DNA of 64,000 bases from the NCBI GenBank assembly GCA_002397315.1, contig DHAE01000029.1, forward strand, positions 83,053 to 147,052, written 5' to 3'. The notes beneath the pieces were generated by a model. The model made no database searches, was not told the origin of the DNA, and saw nothing but the letters and a program-made list of their open reading frames with translations. Origin of the DNA: Comamonadaceae bacterium UBA4962 (GTDB taxonomy: Bacteria; Pseudomonadota; Gammaproteobacteria; Burkholderiales; Burkholderiaceae_C). Positions 17,324 to 27,260 of this stretch are shown one piece after another (position 1 is the stretch's first letter; every line of letters begins with the position of its first letter). The position numbers were made by a program, and so were the translations under genes.

Positions 17324-18231
17324 TCCCGCGTACCTTCCACTTCGTGTTCGGCCTCAAGCCGCAGGACGAGCCCTTCCACCTGATGTACTACCTCTGCCTG
17401 GCCTCGTGCCTGGCGGTGGAACGGCCCGAATCGGTCGTGCTGCATTACGAGCACGAACCGTGGGGGCCGTGGTGGGACCGCATCCGGCCCGCGCTGCAGT
17501 TGCGCCGCGCCGAGCGCTGCGAGTTGGTGGAGAACTTCCGGTACCCCGATCCGGAAGTGGCGCGCTACCGCTATGCCCATGCGGCCGACTTCGTGCGGCT
17601 GCAGGCGCTGGTCGCCGAGGGCGGCGTCTACGCCGACATCGACACGCTGTTCGTGCGCCCCCTGCCCACAGACCTGTGGCAACGCCGCACCTGCGTGCTC
17701 GGCGAGGAACGCTCGCCCGATCCGTCGCAGCCCTCGTACTGCAATGCCTGGATCGGAGCGCCGGCCGGCGACCCGTACTGCCGCGCCTGGCTGTCCGGCA
17801 TGGCCGAGCGGTTCGACGGCAGCTGGAGCGGGCACTCGACGCTGCTGCCCTACCAACTGGCGCAGCGCATGCCGGGAGCGCTCCACGTCGAACCCGAAAC
17901 CTCGTTCTATGCGTTCGACTGGCGGCCGGAGCGCATCGACGACCTGTTCCTGCGCGACCGCCCCCTGCCCCCCGGGGCCCGCAGCCTGCACCTCTGGAAC
18001 CACCTGTGGTGGTCGCCCGGCCGGCGCGATTTCTCGCGCTTCCACGCGGGCCGGCTGACCCCGGAATACGTGGCGTTCGCGCGCACCACCTATGCGCGCC
18101 TGGCGCGGCCCTTCCTGCCGCAGGATGTGCAGCCGGACCCGGCCGCATGGCGGCGCCAGCAACTTGCGGCCCTGCGCGAAGAGTGCAGTCACCCGCTGCG
18201 CGCCCTGCGCGAGGCATGGGGTCGCGCATGA
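17320..18231 (+). CDS. GT32-like glycosyltransferase (DXD)
   Basis: 303 residues from a GTG at 17320 that overlaps the previous stop by four bases. It begins IPRTFHFVFG, the usual opening of the GT32/capsular-glycosyltransferase family (IPKIIHFIW-like). The catalytic DXD motif is in GGVYADIDTLFVRPLP, preceded by ADFVRLQALVAEGG, and a C-terminal LHLWNHLWWSPGRRDF supplies the conserved His/Trp region. No other start lies between this GTG and the family core. Confidence 0.75.
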   Translation: MIPRTFHFVFGLKPQDEPFHLMYYLCLASCLAVERPESVVLHYEHEPWGPWWDRIRPALQLRRAERCELVENFRYPDPEVARYRYAHAADFVRLQALVAEGGVYADIDTLFVRPLPTDLWQRRTCVLGEERSPDPSQPSYCNAWIGAPAGDPYCRAWLSGMAERFDGSWSGHSTLLPYQLAQRMPGALHVEPETSFYAFDWRPERIDDLFLRDRPLPPGARSLHLWNHLWWSPGRRDFSRFHAGRLTPEYVAFARTTYARLARPFLPQDVQPDPAAWRRQQLAALREECSHPLRALREAWGRA

Positions 18232-19928
18232 CGGGACGGGCCTGGAGCGCGGTGCGGTCGCTGTTCACCGACGTGTTCGCGCTGCAGCGCGATGTGCGGG
18301 ACTTTCTCGTGCCCGAGCACCGGCGCAGGCTCCGCCGCATCGCCGCGCTGAGCGCGGTGTTCTCCCTGCTGGAGATGCTGGTGGCGGCCGCGGCGCTGCC
18401 CTACATGGACTGTCTGGGCAAGCGCCAATGCGGGGTGGTCGGGCGCGTCGCCGTCCCGGCAGGGGCGGATCCGGTGATGGCGTATTCGCTGCTGCTGCTC
18501 GCGCTCATGTCGGTCAAGATGCTGGCCGACGTGGTGCTGCAGTGGCGGGTGGCGGGTTTCCAGCAGGAGGTGCAGCGGCACACCGTGCTGCGCCTGCTGT
18601 CGGCCTACCTCGCGCAGGGCTGGGACGGATACCGCCAGCGCAATCCCCGGGACTACTTCCGCCGCTGCGCGACCACGGCCCTGGACGCGGCCTTCGCCTG
18701 CACCCAGGCCGCATCCGCCATCGCCTACGGCCTGATCGTGATCGTGCTCACCGTGCTGATGCTGGCCGTGAACCCCCTGGTGTCGCTGGTGCTCGCGTCG
18801 GCCTTCGTCGCGCTCAACGGGGCCGTGCACCGCTTCACCGGCCGGCGCCAGAAACGGGCAGCCGAGGAGCGCGAGCAGGCGCTTCGGCGCTGGCACCTGG
18901 GCATGGGCGAGGCGCTCGACGCGTTCCAGGAACTGCGGGCCCACGGCACCGAAGGCCACGTGCTGCACGGCATCGACCGGCAGCTGGACTCGCTGGCACG
19001 CGCCAACCGCTGGCTGGCCTTCATGCCCGCCCTGCCGCGCGTGGCCCTGGACTACCTGGCCTTCACCCTGGTGCTGGGCTGCGTGCTGGTGTGGTCCTGG
19101 AGCGGCCGTCCCCTGGGCGGCCTGCTGCCCTACCTGGTCTTCTACGCCGTGGTGGCGCGCAGCCTGCTGCCGGCGATGATGCAGTTGCTGAGCATCCGCA
19201 CGTCGCTGCGCGGCGCGGCGATCAACCTGCGGCTGGTGTGCGACGAGCTTGGGCAGGCCTGCGCGCGGCGCCGGGAGGTTGCCGCCATGGCGACGGTGCC
19301 GGGCGAGCCGGCGCTGCGCCTGGACCATGTCGAAGTGGTCCATGGCGGCCGTGCGGCGCCCGTGCTGTGCGGCGTCAGCGTGCAGGTGGCGCGGCCGGCC
19401 TGGATCGCGCTGGCCGGGCCGTCGGGCGCGGGCAAGAGCACGCTGCTGGACGTCGTGGCCGGTCTGCAGCCCTGCCGCGGCCAGGTCGCCTGGCAAACGC
19501 CCACGGGCACCCCGCCACGCATCGCCTACGTGCCCCAGCACGTCGCGATCCTGGACGCGAGCCTGTACGAGAACGTCGTCTTCGGCACGGACGGCGGACG
19601 GGACGGCGCCGTACGGGCGGCGCTCGCCGTCGCCCAGCTGGCCGCGCACGACCCGTCGATGGGATCTCTGCAGCTCTCCGGAGGCGAGCGGCAGCGGCTG
19701 GCCATCGCCCGCGCGGTGTACCGCCGGCCGGACCTGCTGCTGCTCGACGAGGCCACGGCGGCCATGGACGAGGCCACCGAGGCCGCGCTGTTCGACGCGC
19801 TGGGCGCCGCGCTGCCGGAGACCACGGTGCTGTTCATCACCCACCGCGAAAGCTCGCTGCGCTTTGCCCATGCCGTCTGGCGCATGCAGGACGGGCGCGT
19901 GGCCGCGAACGCGGGAGCGAACGCATGA
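18228..19928 (+). CDS. ABC exporter, membrane domain fused to ATPase (MsbA/PglK-like)
   Basis: 566 residues. The N-terminal membrane domain has about six helices (residues 40-330). The C-terminal ATPase has a Walker A (GPSGAGKSTLLD), an ABC signature (LSGGERQRLAIAR), a Walker B (LLLLDEATAAMDE) and an H-loop (FITHRE). Half-transporters of this build dimerise and move lipids, lipid-linked sugars or peptides. Its place inside a glycosyltransferase operon, with four-base overlaps on both sides, suggests export of the glycan or its lipid carrier. A peptide cargo cannot be excluded. Confidence 0.82.
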   Translation: MTGRAWSAVRSLFTDVFALQRDVRDFLVPEHRRRLRRIAALSAVFSLLEMLVAAAALPYMDCLGKRQCGVVGRVAVPAGADPVMAYSLLLLALMSVKMLADVVLQWRVAGFQQEVQRHTVLRLLSAYLAQGWDGYRQRNPRDYFRRCATTALDAAFACTQAASAIAYGLIVIVLTVLMLAVNPLVSLVLASAFVALNGAVHRFTGRRQKRAAEEREQALRRWHLGMGEALDAFQELRAHGTEGHVLHGIDRQLDSLARANRWLAFMPALPRVALDYLAFTLVLGCVLVWSWSGRPLGGLLPYLVFYAVVARSLLPAMMQLLSIRTSLRGAAINLRLVCDELGQACARRREVAAMATVPGEPALRLDHVEVVHGGRAAPVLCGVSVQVARPAWIALAGPSGAGKSTLLDVVAGLQPCRGQVAWQTPTGTPPRIAYVPQHVAILDASLYENVVFGTDGGRDGAVRAALAVAQLAAHDPSMGSLQLSGGERQRLAIARAVYRRPDLLLLDEATAAMDEATEAALFDALGAALPETTVLFITHRESSLRFAHAVWRMQDGRVAANAGANA

Positions 19929-21133
19929 CGCGGCCGGTGGCCGTCCTGCTCAGCCCGGTGTTCCCGCGGCCGGGCGGCAGCGGCCGGGCGCTGCGCGCCT
20001 GGGACTGGATGCAGGAACTGGCCGCCGACCACGAGCTCCACGTCTGGACGCCCGAGCCCGCTGCATCCACCGAGGGATGGCCTTCCGGCGTGCGCTGCTG
20101 GTCCGGCGCGGACGATCTGGAGCCGGCCCTGCCGTGGGCACGCCGGCTGGGCTGGCTGGTGCCCGCGCTCGGCACGCTCCAGCCTGCCGTGGTCGCGCAC
20201 TGGCATCTGCCCCGCGTGCACCCTCCCGCGCTGTCCGAGATGGCGGCGGCGATCGGCGGGCGCCCCGTGGCGCGCCTCGTCGTGTTCCGGCTCTATCTGC
20301 ACGGGGTCGCGCAGTGGCTGCGTGCCCGGCTGCCGGTGCGGCGCGCCGAACTGGACCTGGACGACCAGGATTCAGCGACGATGCGCAGCACCGCCGGCGC
20401 ACAGTGGCGCATGGGCCGCCGCCTCGACGCATTGCTGGCGTGGCGCGAATCCCTGCAGTACCGGTCGCTCGAAGGGCGCCTGCCGGCCGGCTACGACGCC
20501 CGCTGGCTGGCGGCCGACGAGGACCGCGCCGCCTTCCCCATGTCGGGCCTGCGGCCCAACCGGCTGCCCGCCTCCCTGCCGCTCGGCGCAGGCGCAGGCG
20601 CAGGTGCCGGCTCCGCGGCGGCCGGGGGCCTGCACCTGCTGTTCGTCGGGAGCCTGGACTATCCGCCGAACCAGGAGGCAGCGCTGCTGCTGGCCGAACG
20701 CATCGCCCCGCTGCTGCGCCGGCAGCTGGCACCCCCCTGGACGCTGACCGTCGCGGGCGCCCGCCCGCCCGGCTGGCTGCGCCGGCGGCTGCAGGCCGCC
20801 GGCGGCGTGCAGCTGCTGGCCGACCTGCCGGACCTGGCGCCGGTCTATGCCGCCAGCACGGTGGCGCTGCTGCCCGTTCTGGCCGGCGGAGGCACCAAGC
20901 TCAAGACGCTCGAGGCGCTGGCCCGCGGAATGCCGGTCGTCGCGAGTGCCCAGGCGGTGCGCGGCCTGCGATTGGTGCCGGGGCGGCACTATCTGCCGGC
21001 CGAAACCCCCGCGCAATTCGCGCAGGCCGTGCTGCGCCTGCAGGCGGATCCGGCGCTGCAGGCAGCCCTGGGAGCCGCGGGACGCGCCTGGCACGACGCT
21101 TTCCGGCACGTCGACGGCCGCGGCCTGGGCTGA
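19925..21133 (+). CDS. Glycosyltransferase, GT4-like
   Basis: 402 residues, last of the five-gene unit. The C-terminal donor domain is clear: LHLLFVGSLDYPPNQEAALLL, then LLPVLAGGGTKLKTLEALARGMPVVAS, close to the GGGTRLK-type motif of GT4 enzymes that build sugar chains. The two halves are linked by an Ala/Gly repeat (GAGAGAGAG) encoded by three GCAGGC units near 20587. The stop is 44 bp from the convergent HD-GYP gene, with no terminator visible. Confidence 0.75.
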   Translation: MTRPVAVLLSPVFPRPGGSGRALRAWDWMQELAADHELHVWTPEPAASTEGWPSGVRCWSGADDLEPALPWARRLGWLVPALGTLQPAVVAHWHLPRVHPPALSEMAAAIGGRPVARLVVFRLYLHGVAQWLRARLPVRRAELDLDDQDSATMRSTAGAQWRMGRRLDALLAWRESLQYRSLEGRLPAGYDARWLAADEDRAAFPMSGLRPNRLPASLPLGAGAGAGAGSAAAGGLHLLFVGSLDYPPNQEAALLLAERIAPLLRRQLAPPWTLTVAGARPPGWLRRRLQAAGGVQLLADLPDLAPVYAASTVALLPVLAGGGTKLKTLEALARGMPVVASAQAVRGLRLVPGRHYLPAETPAQFAQAVLRLQADPALQAALGAAGRAWHDAFRHVDGRGLG

Positions 21134-21177
21134 CGCGTGCGCCCCACGCCGCGCCACGCCGCGCCGCACTCGGCGCC

Positions 21178-22305
21178 TCACTCCGGATCCGGGTACTTCA
21201 GCGCGATCTGCCGGAAGTCTTCGGCGAGGTCGACGAAGGCATCGACCATGTCGGGATCGAAATGGCTGCCGCGGCCCTTCACGATCGTGCTGCAGGCCTG
21301 CTCGTGCGAGAAGGCCGGCTTGTAGACCCGTTTGCTGATGAGCGCGTCGTACACGTCGGCCACGGCCATGAGCCGGGCCGAGACGGGGATCGCATCGCCC
21401 GCGAGTCCCAGCGGGTAACCGGTGCCGTCCCATTTCTCCTGGTGGCTGTGGGCGATCTCCTTGGACACGCTGAGGAACGCCACGCGCATGCCGAGCCGCC
21501 GCTCGGCGTTCTCGATCGCGTCGCGCCCGAGCGTGGTGTGGGTCTTCATCACCTCGAACTCTTCCGCGGTGAGCGGGCCCGGCTTCAGCAGGATGCTGTC
21601 GGGAATGCCGATCTTGCCGATGTCGTGCAGCGGCGCCGACTTGTAGAGCAGGTCGATCATCCGGTCGGTGAGCACCGCCTCGAAGCGCGGATGGCGCGCG
21701 AGGCGCTCGGCCAGGGCCTTCACGTAGAGCTGCGTGCGGCGGATGTGGTTGCCGGTCTCGTTGTCGCGCGTCTCCGCGAGCGAGGTCATCGCCATGATCG
21801 TCACGTCCTGGATGGCCTGCACCTCCAGGGTGCGCAGCGCCACCTCGCGCTCCAGGTAGGCGCTCTTGTCGCGCAGGAAATCGGCCGTGGCCTTGAGCGT
21901 CAGGTGCGTGTGCACGCGGGCCAGCAGGATGGGGGGGCTGATCGGCTTGGTGATGTAGTCCACCGCGCCCGCCGCCAGGCCCCGGCGCTCGTCCTCCGGC
22001 GTGCTGCGCGCGGTGAGGAAGATCACCGGGATGTCGCGCGACGCGGGATGCGCCTTGAGCTGGCGGCAGACCTCGTAGCCGTCGAGGCCCGGCATCATGA
22101 TGTCCAGCAGGATGAGGTCGGGGGGCGGAACCGACTGCGCGATCCGCAGCGCCTTCTCGCCGTGGTTGGCGACCTTCACGAGGTAATGGTCGCGCAGCAG
22201 CGTGGACATGAGCGCGAGGTTGTCGGGCGTGTCGTCCACCACCAGCACCGTGGCGATGGTGCGGTCCTTCAGGATGTGGTCGTCGGAGGACGGTGTGGTG
22301 TCCAT
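21178..22305 (-). CDS. Response regulator with HD-GYP domain (candidate c-di-GMP phosphodiesterase)
   Basis: 375 residues. The receiver domain (about 18-135) has the acidic pocket VVDD and phospho-acceptor Asp68 in LILLDIMMPG, with Lys120 in DYITKP. The HD-GYP domain follows (about 160-360), with HDIGKIGIP (His227-Asp228) and DGTGYP (residues 293-298) intact, so hydrolysis of cyclic-di-GMP is expected. A GGGAG ribosome-binding site precedes the ATG at 22305. It starts 68 bp after the stop of the large hybrid kinase on the same strand, so the two probably form one signalling pair. Confidence 0.92.
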   Translation of the reverse strand: MDTTPSSDDHILKDRTIATVLVVDDTPDNLALMSTLLRDHYLVKVANHGEKALRIAQSVPPPDLILLDIMMPGLDGYEVCRQLKAHPASRDIPVIFLTARSTPEDERRGLAAGAVDYITKPISPPILLARVHTHLTLKATADFLRDKSAYLEREVALRTLEVQAIQDVTIMAMTSLAETRDNETGNHIRRTQLYVKALAERLARHPRFEAVLTDRMIDLLYKSAPLHDIGKIGIPDSILLKPGPLTAEEFEVMKTHTTLGRDAIENAERRLGMRVAFLSVSKEIAHSHQEKWDGTGYPLGLAGDAIPVSARLMAVADVYDALISKRVYKPAFSHEQACSTIVKGRGSHFDPDMVDAFVDLAEDFRQIALKYPDPE

Positions 22306-22373
22306 GGTGCTTCTCCCTGCTTCTGTGTCTATTGTCCGTTGTCTGTCGCCGGGGCCGTCTGCCGTGCACCCGG

Positions 22374-25300
22374 TCACGGCGCCGCCGCATCCCGGGATAC
22401 TTCCGCGGATTCGCCGATGCGCGCGAGCGCCTGCTCGAAATCGAAGTCGTGGACATGCGCCTCCACCCGCACGAAGTCCTCGCCCAGCGCAGCGCGCAGC
22501 GGCAGGGCCTGCTGCCGCAGGAAATCCAGCGCCGCCGGATCGTCCGCGGCCAGCAGGGCGCGCAGCCGCGCCACCGCGGCCTGTGCGGCAGCCGCCTCGC
22601 CCGCGCCCGCGCCTGCCGCAGCATCGGCATCGGGGTGGGAGGGCATGGCCCCGGCCTTCGGTGTCGCCGCCAGCCGCCAGCGCGCAAGGCCCTGCAGCAC
22701 CGCGTCGAGCCACTCCAGCACGGCCTGGGCATGGTCCGCCACCGCCTCGCCGTCGGGGGGCTGGGCCCGCAAATCCTGCTCCAGCAGGTGCGCGGCATGC
22801 GCCAGCGCGGTCGCGCCGATGTTGCCCGCCACCGATTTCAGGGTGTGGGCCAGCCGCTCGGCGGTGGCGTGGTCGCCCTCGCGCAGGGCGGCGGACAGCG
22901 CGTCCCGCGTGCCTTGCTGGCCGTCCACGAACCGGCACAGCAGATCGGCATAGAGCGCAGGCCGGCCGAGGGCGCGCTGCAGGCCCACGCCCCCGTCGAA
23001 ACCCGCGATGCCGTCCGGCAACGGCAGGCCGCCTTCGCCCTCCCCCGTTCGCCCGGGCGCGGCATCCAGTGCGCCGTTGAGACCGATGCCGATGCCCGGC
23101 CGCGGCCGCACCCAGCGCGCCAGCGCGCGCCACAGCACGGCCGGCTCGATGGGCTTGGGCACATGGTCGTTCATGCCGGCCTCGAAGCAGCGCTGACGGT
23201 CCGACTCCATCGCGTTCGCGGTCATGGCGATGATGGGCAGTTGCGCATGGTGCGGATCCTGGCGCAGCCGGCGCGTCGCGGTCTCGCCGTCCATCACCGG
23301 CATCTGCATGTCCATCAAGACCACGTCGTATTCGGTGCGTGCCACGCAGTCGAGCGCCGCCTGCCCGTGTGCCGCGACGTCCACGATGAAACCCGCATCG
23401 CGCAGCAGTTCCACCGCCACGAGCTGGTTCAGTTCGTTGTCCTCGACCAGCAGTACCGAAGCCCCGCGCAGCTGCGGCGGCGGCTGGTCGTCGCCCGGCC
23501 GCGCAAGGTGGGCGTGGGCGGGCAGCCAGCCGTGGGCCAGCGGCTGCGCGAGCGTGTCGTAGAGCACCGAGGCGCTCACCGGCTTCACGAGCACCGTCTC
23601 GATGCCCTGCTCGCGCGCGGCCGGCATGATCTCGTCGCGGCCATAGGCCGTGACCATGAGCATCTGCGGTGCATGGTCGAGCCCGAGTTCGTGGATGCGG
23701 CGCGCGAGTTCGATGCCGTCCATGCCCGGCATGCGCCAGTCGATCAGCAGCAGCCCGTAGGGTTCTCCGCCGTCCGCGGCATCGCGCAGCATGTCGAGCG
23801 CCTGCGTGCCGTCGTGGGATTCGCTCACTTCGAAGCCCATGGTGCGCAGCATTTCCGCCAGCACGGCGGCGGCGGTGTGGTTGTCGTCCACGATCAGCAC
23901 GCGGCCGTTGCGCAGCGCGGGCGGCAGCGGCGGGGCCGCCGGCGCGCCCTCGGCGCATTCGAGCGGCAGCACGGCCCAGAAGGTCGAGCCCTCGCCCACC
24001 ACGCTCTCGGCCCCCACCTCGCCGCCCATCAGTTCGGCCAGGTTCCGGCAGATCGCCAGACCCAGACCGCTTCCGCCGAAGCGCCGCGTGGTGGAGGCAT
24101 CCGCCTGCTGGAAGCTCTGGAAGAGCCGCCCCATCTGCTCGGGTGCGATGCCGATGCCGGTGTCGCGCACCTCGAAACGCAGCTGCACGCGCCGCCCCTG
24201 GCGTTCGAGCAGCCGCACGCGCACGTGGATCTCGCCGCGCTCCGTGAACTTGATCGCGTTGTTGGCGAAGTTGATCAGGATCTGGCCGAGCCGCAGCGCA
24301 TCGCCCACCAGATGGGGCGGCACGTCGGCGGCCACGTCGAGCACCAGTTCGAGCCCCTTGACTCCCGCCTTGTAGCCTACGACGTCGGCCATGCCTTCGA
24401 GCACGCGGTCGAGCATGAAGGGCTGCTGCTCGACGACCAGCTTGCCGGCCTCGATGCGCGAGAAATCCAGGATGTCGTTGATCACGCCGAGCAGGTGCTG
24501 CCCGGCCTGCTGGATCTTGGCGACGTAGTCGGCCTGCCGCGGGGTGAGGCCCGACTTCAGCGCGAGGTGCGACATGCCGATGATGGCGTTCATCGGCGTG
24601 CGGATCTCATGGCTCATGTTGGCCAGGAAATTCGATTTCAGGGCCGTGGTCTCCTCGGCCAGTTCCTTGGCGCGGCGCAGCTCGCGCTCGGCGCGCTGCC
24701 GGTCGGTGATGTCCACCAGCGTGCCGATCGCGCCGCCCGGCGAACCGTCGGGCCGGTGGAAGCCATGCATCCAGAACAGCGTGTGGTGGATCTGCCCGTC
24801 GGCGTAGGTCAGATCGACCTCCTTGTGGATCGGCGCGCCGCCGGCGCGGATGGCGCGGGCGTCGGCGTCGAAGCCGGCGCGGTCCTCGTCCGACAGGAAC
24901 CCGGCCTCCAGCACCGTCTTGCCGACGTAGTCTTCGCGGCGGATGCCGAACGACTCCTCGTAGGCCCGGTTGAAGCCCCGGTAGCGCCCCTGCCCGTCCT
25001 TGTGGAAGAGCGGGATCGGGATCGCATCGACGAGCGCCTGCTGGTAGGCGAGCTGGTCGGCCAGGCGCGCCTCCAGTTCCTTCTGCTCGTGCACGTCCAC
25101 CTGCACGCCGATGAGCCGGCGCGGCGCGCCCCCGGTGTCTCGCTCGATGCGCGCGGCGCACAGCAGCCAGCGCGCGGTGCCGTCGGGCCGCACCACCCGC
25201 CACGAATCCTGCAGCCCGGAGGCCGTGCCGGCCAGCGCCGCCTCCAGCCGGGCCTGCACCCGCGCGCGGTCTTCGGGGTGCACCGCGTCCAGCCAGTCGC

Positions 25301-27260
25301 GCAGCCGCCGGCCCTGGGGCCGGTGTACCAGGCCGTAGAGCGCCTCCAGCTTGTCGCTGAGCACCAGATGGTCGCGCGCGAGGTCGAGATCGAACACCCC
25401 CACGCGCCCGGCTTCCTGCGCCAGCACCAGGCGCTCGTTCATCTCGCGCATGGCGGCTTCGGCGCGGCGCGCCTCGGTGACGTCCTCGATCACCCAGATG
25501 CAGGCCTCCGCGTACCCTTCGAGCGGCAGCAGCCGGCCCGAGAGCCGCGCCTCGAAGGTCGCGCCGTCCCGCCGGGTGAGCGTGGCGACCTCGCGCACGG
25601 CGTCGCCGGCCGCCAGCCGCGCGGCGATGCGGGCGAGGAACTGGCCGTGCGCTTGCGCACCGCCGAAGAGGTCGGCAGCATCCAGATTTTCGAGCTGTGC
25701 GGGCTGGCCGCCGATCAATTCGGCGAAGGCCGGGTTGAAGCGCAGGATGCGGCAGTCGGCCACCAGTGCCACGGGCGGCGCGTTGTCGAAGATCGCGGTC
25801 TGCTCGGCCAGCGCATCGTTGAGCTGGCGCTCGCGGCGCTGCAATTCCTGGTGCGCGGTGACGCGCTCGGTCACGTTCTCGTGCAGCCCCACGATGGCGA
25901 TGCGCCGACCCCGGTCGTCGAATACCGGCGACAGCGTCGCCTCGTCGTGGTAGATGGTGCCGTCCTGGCGCTGGTTGATGAACTCGCCGCGCCACGGCAA
26001 GCCTGCCATCAGGCGCGACCACATCTGCCGGTAGGTTTCCGGCGGCGTCAGGCCCGAGGCGATGAGCGACGGCTTGCGGCCGCGCACCTCTTCCAGCGAG
26101 TAGCCCGTGTTGGCCTCGTACTGCGTGTTCACCCAGTCGATGTGGCCGTCGGCGTCAGTGATCACCACCGCCACGGAACTCGACTGCAGCGCCGCGCCCA
26201 GCACGCGGAAGCGCTCCATCGCTAGCGCCATGCGGGCGCGGTGGCGCAGCATGTCCATGAGCATGCCACCGAGCACCATCAACAGCGTGAACACGCCCAG
26301 GCCGATCTGCCAGCGCAGCGGCGCGGGCAGCAGCGCGTGCAGGTCGTCGAGCATCACGAGCTGCCAGGCGCCTTCGGGATCGTGCCATTCGAGCGTGCGG
26401 CGCTCCAGCGCATAGCGCACGCCGTCCACCAGGGCCTCGCGGGTGTCGGGGCCGAACGGCAGCGCCCGGGCGACGCCGTTGTCGAATTGCGTGCCGAACC
26501 GCCGCTGCCGGCGCACCGCGTCGATCCGCTCCTGGGTGAGTGGCGGCGCGAGCGCGAAGCGCCACTCGGGCTTGGTGGACGCGAAGGCCACGCCCTGCGG
26601 CGACAGCAGCACCATCGGGTAGCCGGAGCGCTGCATCTGCGTCTCGAACGGCTCGAAGGACATCTTCACCATCACCACGCCCACGATGGCGCTCGCGGGT
26701 GTATCGCCCTCGTACAGCGGCGCGGCATAGTAGAGCCCGCGCTCCTGGGAGTTGCTGCCCAGCGCCGGGTACACGTTGACCACACCGCGCATGGCCTGGT
26801 GGAAATAGGGCCGGTTGGAGAGATCGAGGCCGACGGCGGCGGTGCCCGGCGTTTCGTGCGCCACGACCCGCCCGTCGGCCGCCAGCACGTAGGCACCGCT
26901 CACTAGGAAACGGCCGCGGGCCACGGCCAGGCGGGCCAGCGCCTGCGGCGCGTTCGGCGGCAGCGTGCCGAGCGCGACGTCCTTGAGGGCGGGCTCGCTC
27001 AGGCCCAGCAGCGCGACCGCGCCCAGCAGCGGGCTGCCGGCGGTCTGGCCCATCAGAACGTCGGTGATATGGGCCAGCAGGCTTTCGCGCTCAGGTGCGC
27101 GCGCGGCTGCGCGCCACTGCGCCACGGCCAGCACCGCGAGCCAGGCGCCCGCCACGGCCAGCACCAGCACCACGGCCCAGCCCCGCAGCCAGCGCCCATC
27201 GCGCGTCGCCACCCTGTCGAACAGCGACGCCAGACTGCCCAGCCGGGGGCTCATGCGCAT
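22374..27260 (-). CDS. Hybrid sensor histidine kinase: Cache, four PAS, HisKA, HATPase, two receivers, HPt
   Basis: 1628 residues from ATG 27260, chosen for its GGAG site; starts at 27272 and 27254 are possible. Order: TM1 (27-48), periplasmic Cache-like sensor (about 60-305), TM2 (319-337), four PAS/PAC modules (about 350-860), HisKA with His884 in MSHEIRTPMN, HATPase with DTGIGI and GGSGLGLAI, receiver 1 (Asp1174 in LLIDWRMPG), receiver 2 (Asp1317 in VLMDMQMP) and HPt with His1472 in AHTLKS. The full phosphorelay is therefore in one chain. The final 100 residues form a further helical segment. The HD-GYP regulator 68 bp downstream is the likely receiver of the signal. The ligand is unknown. 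Confidence 0.93.
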   Translation of the reverse strand: MRMSPRLGSLASLFDRVATRDGRWLRGWAVVLVLAVAGAWLAVLAVAQWRAAARAPERESLLAHITDVLMGQTAGSPLLGAVALLGLSEPALKDVALGTLPPNAPQALARLAVARGRFLVSGAYVLAADGRVVAHETPGTAAVGLDLSNRPYFHQAMRGVVNVYPALGSNSQERGLYYAAPLYEGDTPASAIVGVVMVKMSFEPFETQMQRSGYPMVLLSPQGVAFASTKPEWRFALAPPLTQERIDAVRRQRRFGTQFDNGVARALPFGPDTREALVDGVRYALERRTLEWHDPEGAWQLVMLDDLHALLPAPLRWQIGLGVFTLLMVLGGMLMDMLRHRARMALAMERFRVLGAALQSSSVAVVITDADGHIDWVNTQYEANTGYSLEEVRGRKPSLIASGLTPPETYRQMWSRLMAGLPWRGEFINQRQDGTIYHDEATLSPVFDDRGRRIAIVGLHENVTERVTAHQELQRRERQLNDALAEQTAIFDNAPPVALVADCRILRFNPAFAELIGGQPAQLENLDAADLFGGAQAHGQFLARIAARLAAGDAVREVATLTRRDGATFEARLSGRLLPLEGYAEACIWVIEDVTEARRAEAAMREMNERLVLAQEAGRVGVFDLDLARDHLVLSDKLEALYGLVHRPQGRRLRDWLDAVHPEDRARVQARLEAALAGTASGLQDSWRVVRPDGTARWLLCAARIERDTGGAPRRLIGVQVDVHEQKELEARLADQLAYQQALVDAIPIPLFHKDGQGRYRGFNRAYEESFGIRREDYVGKTVLEAGFLSDEDRAGFDADARAIRAGGAPIHKEVDLTYADGQIHHTLFWMHGFHRPDGSPGGAIGTLVDITDRQRAERELRRAKELAEETTALKSNFLANMSHEIRTPMNAIIGMSHLALKSGLTPRQADYVAKIQQAGQHLLGVINDILDFSRIEAGKLVVEQQPFMLDRVLEGMADVVGYKAGVKGLELVLDVAADVPPHLVGDALRLGQILINFANNAIKFTERGEIHVRVRLLERQGRRVQLRFEVRDTGIGIAPEQMGRLFQSFQQADASTTRRFGGSGLGLAICRNLAELMGGEVGAESVVGEGSTFWAVLPLECAEGAPAAPPLPPALRNGRVLIVDDNHTAAAVLAEMLRTMGFEVSESHDGTQALDMLRDAADGGEPYGLLLIDWRMPGMDGIELARRIHELGLDHAPQMLMVTAYGRDEIMPAAREQGIETVLVKPVSASVLYDTLAQPLAHGWLPAHAHLARPGDDQPPPQLRGASVLLVEDNELNQLVAVELLRDAGFIVDVAAHGQAALDCVARTEYDVVLMDMQMPVMDGETATRRLRQDPHHAQLPIIAMTANAMESDRQRCFEAGMNDHVPKPIEPAVLWRALARWVRPRPGIGIGLNGALDAAPGRTGEGEGGLPLPDGIAGFDGGVGLQRALGRPALYADLLCRFVDGQQGTRDALSAALREGDHATAERLAHTLKSVAGNIGATALAHAAHLLEQDLRAQPPDGEAVADHAQAVLEWLDAVLQGLARWRLAATPKAGAMPSHPDADAAAGAGAGEAAAAQAAVARLRALLAADDPAALDFLRQQALPLRAALGEDFVRVEAHVHDFDFEQALARIGESAEVSRDAAAP

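Noticed and set aside
20587..20612. A larger minisatellite in the last glycosyltransferase gene
   Set aside because: Only about three 6-bp GCAGGC units are present, encoding a short Ala/Gly linker; treated as a linker rather than a distinct repeat element.
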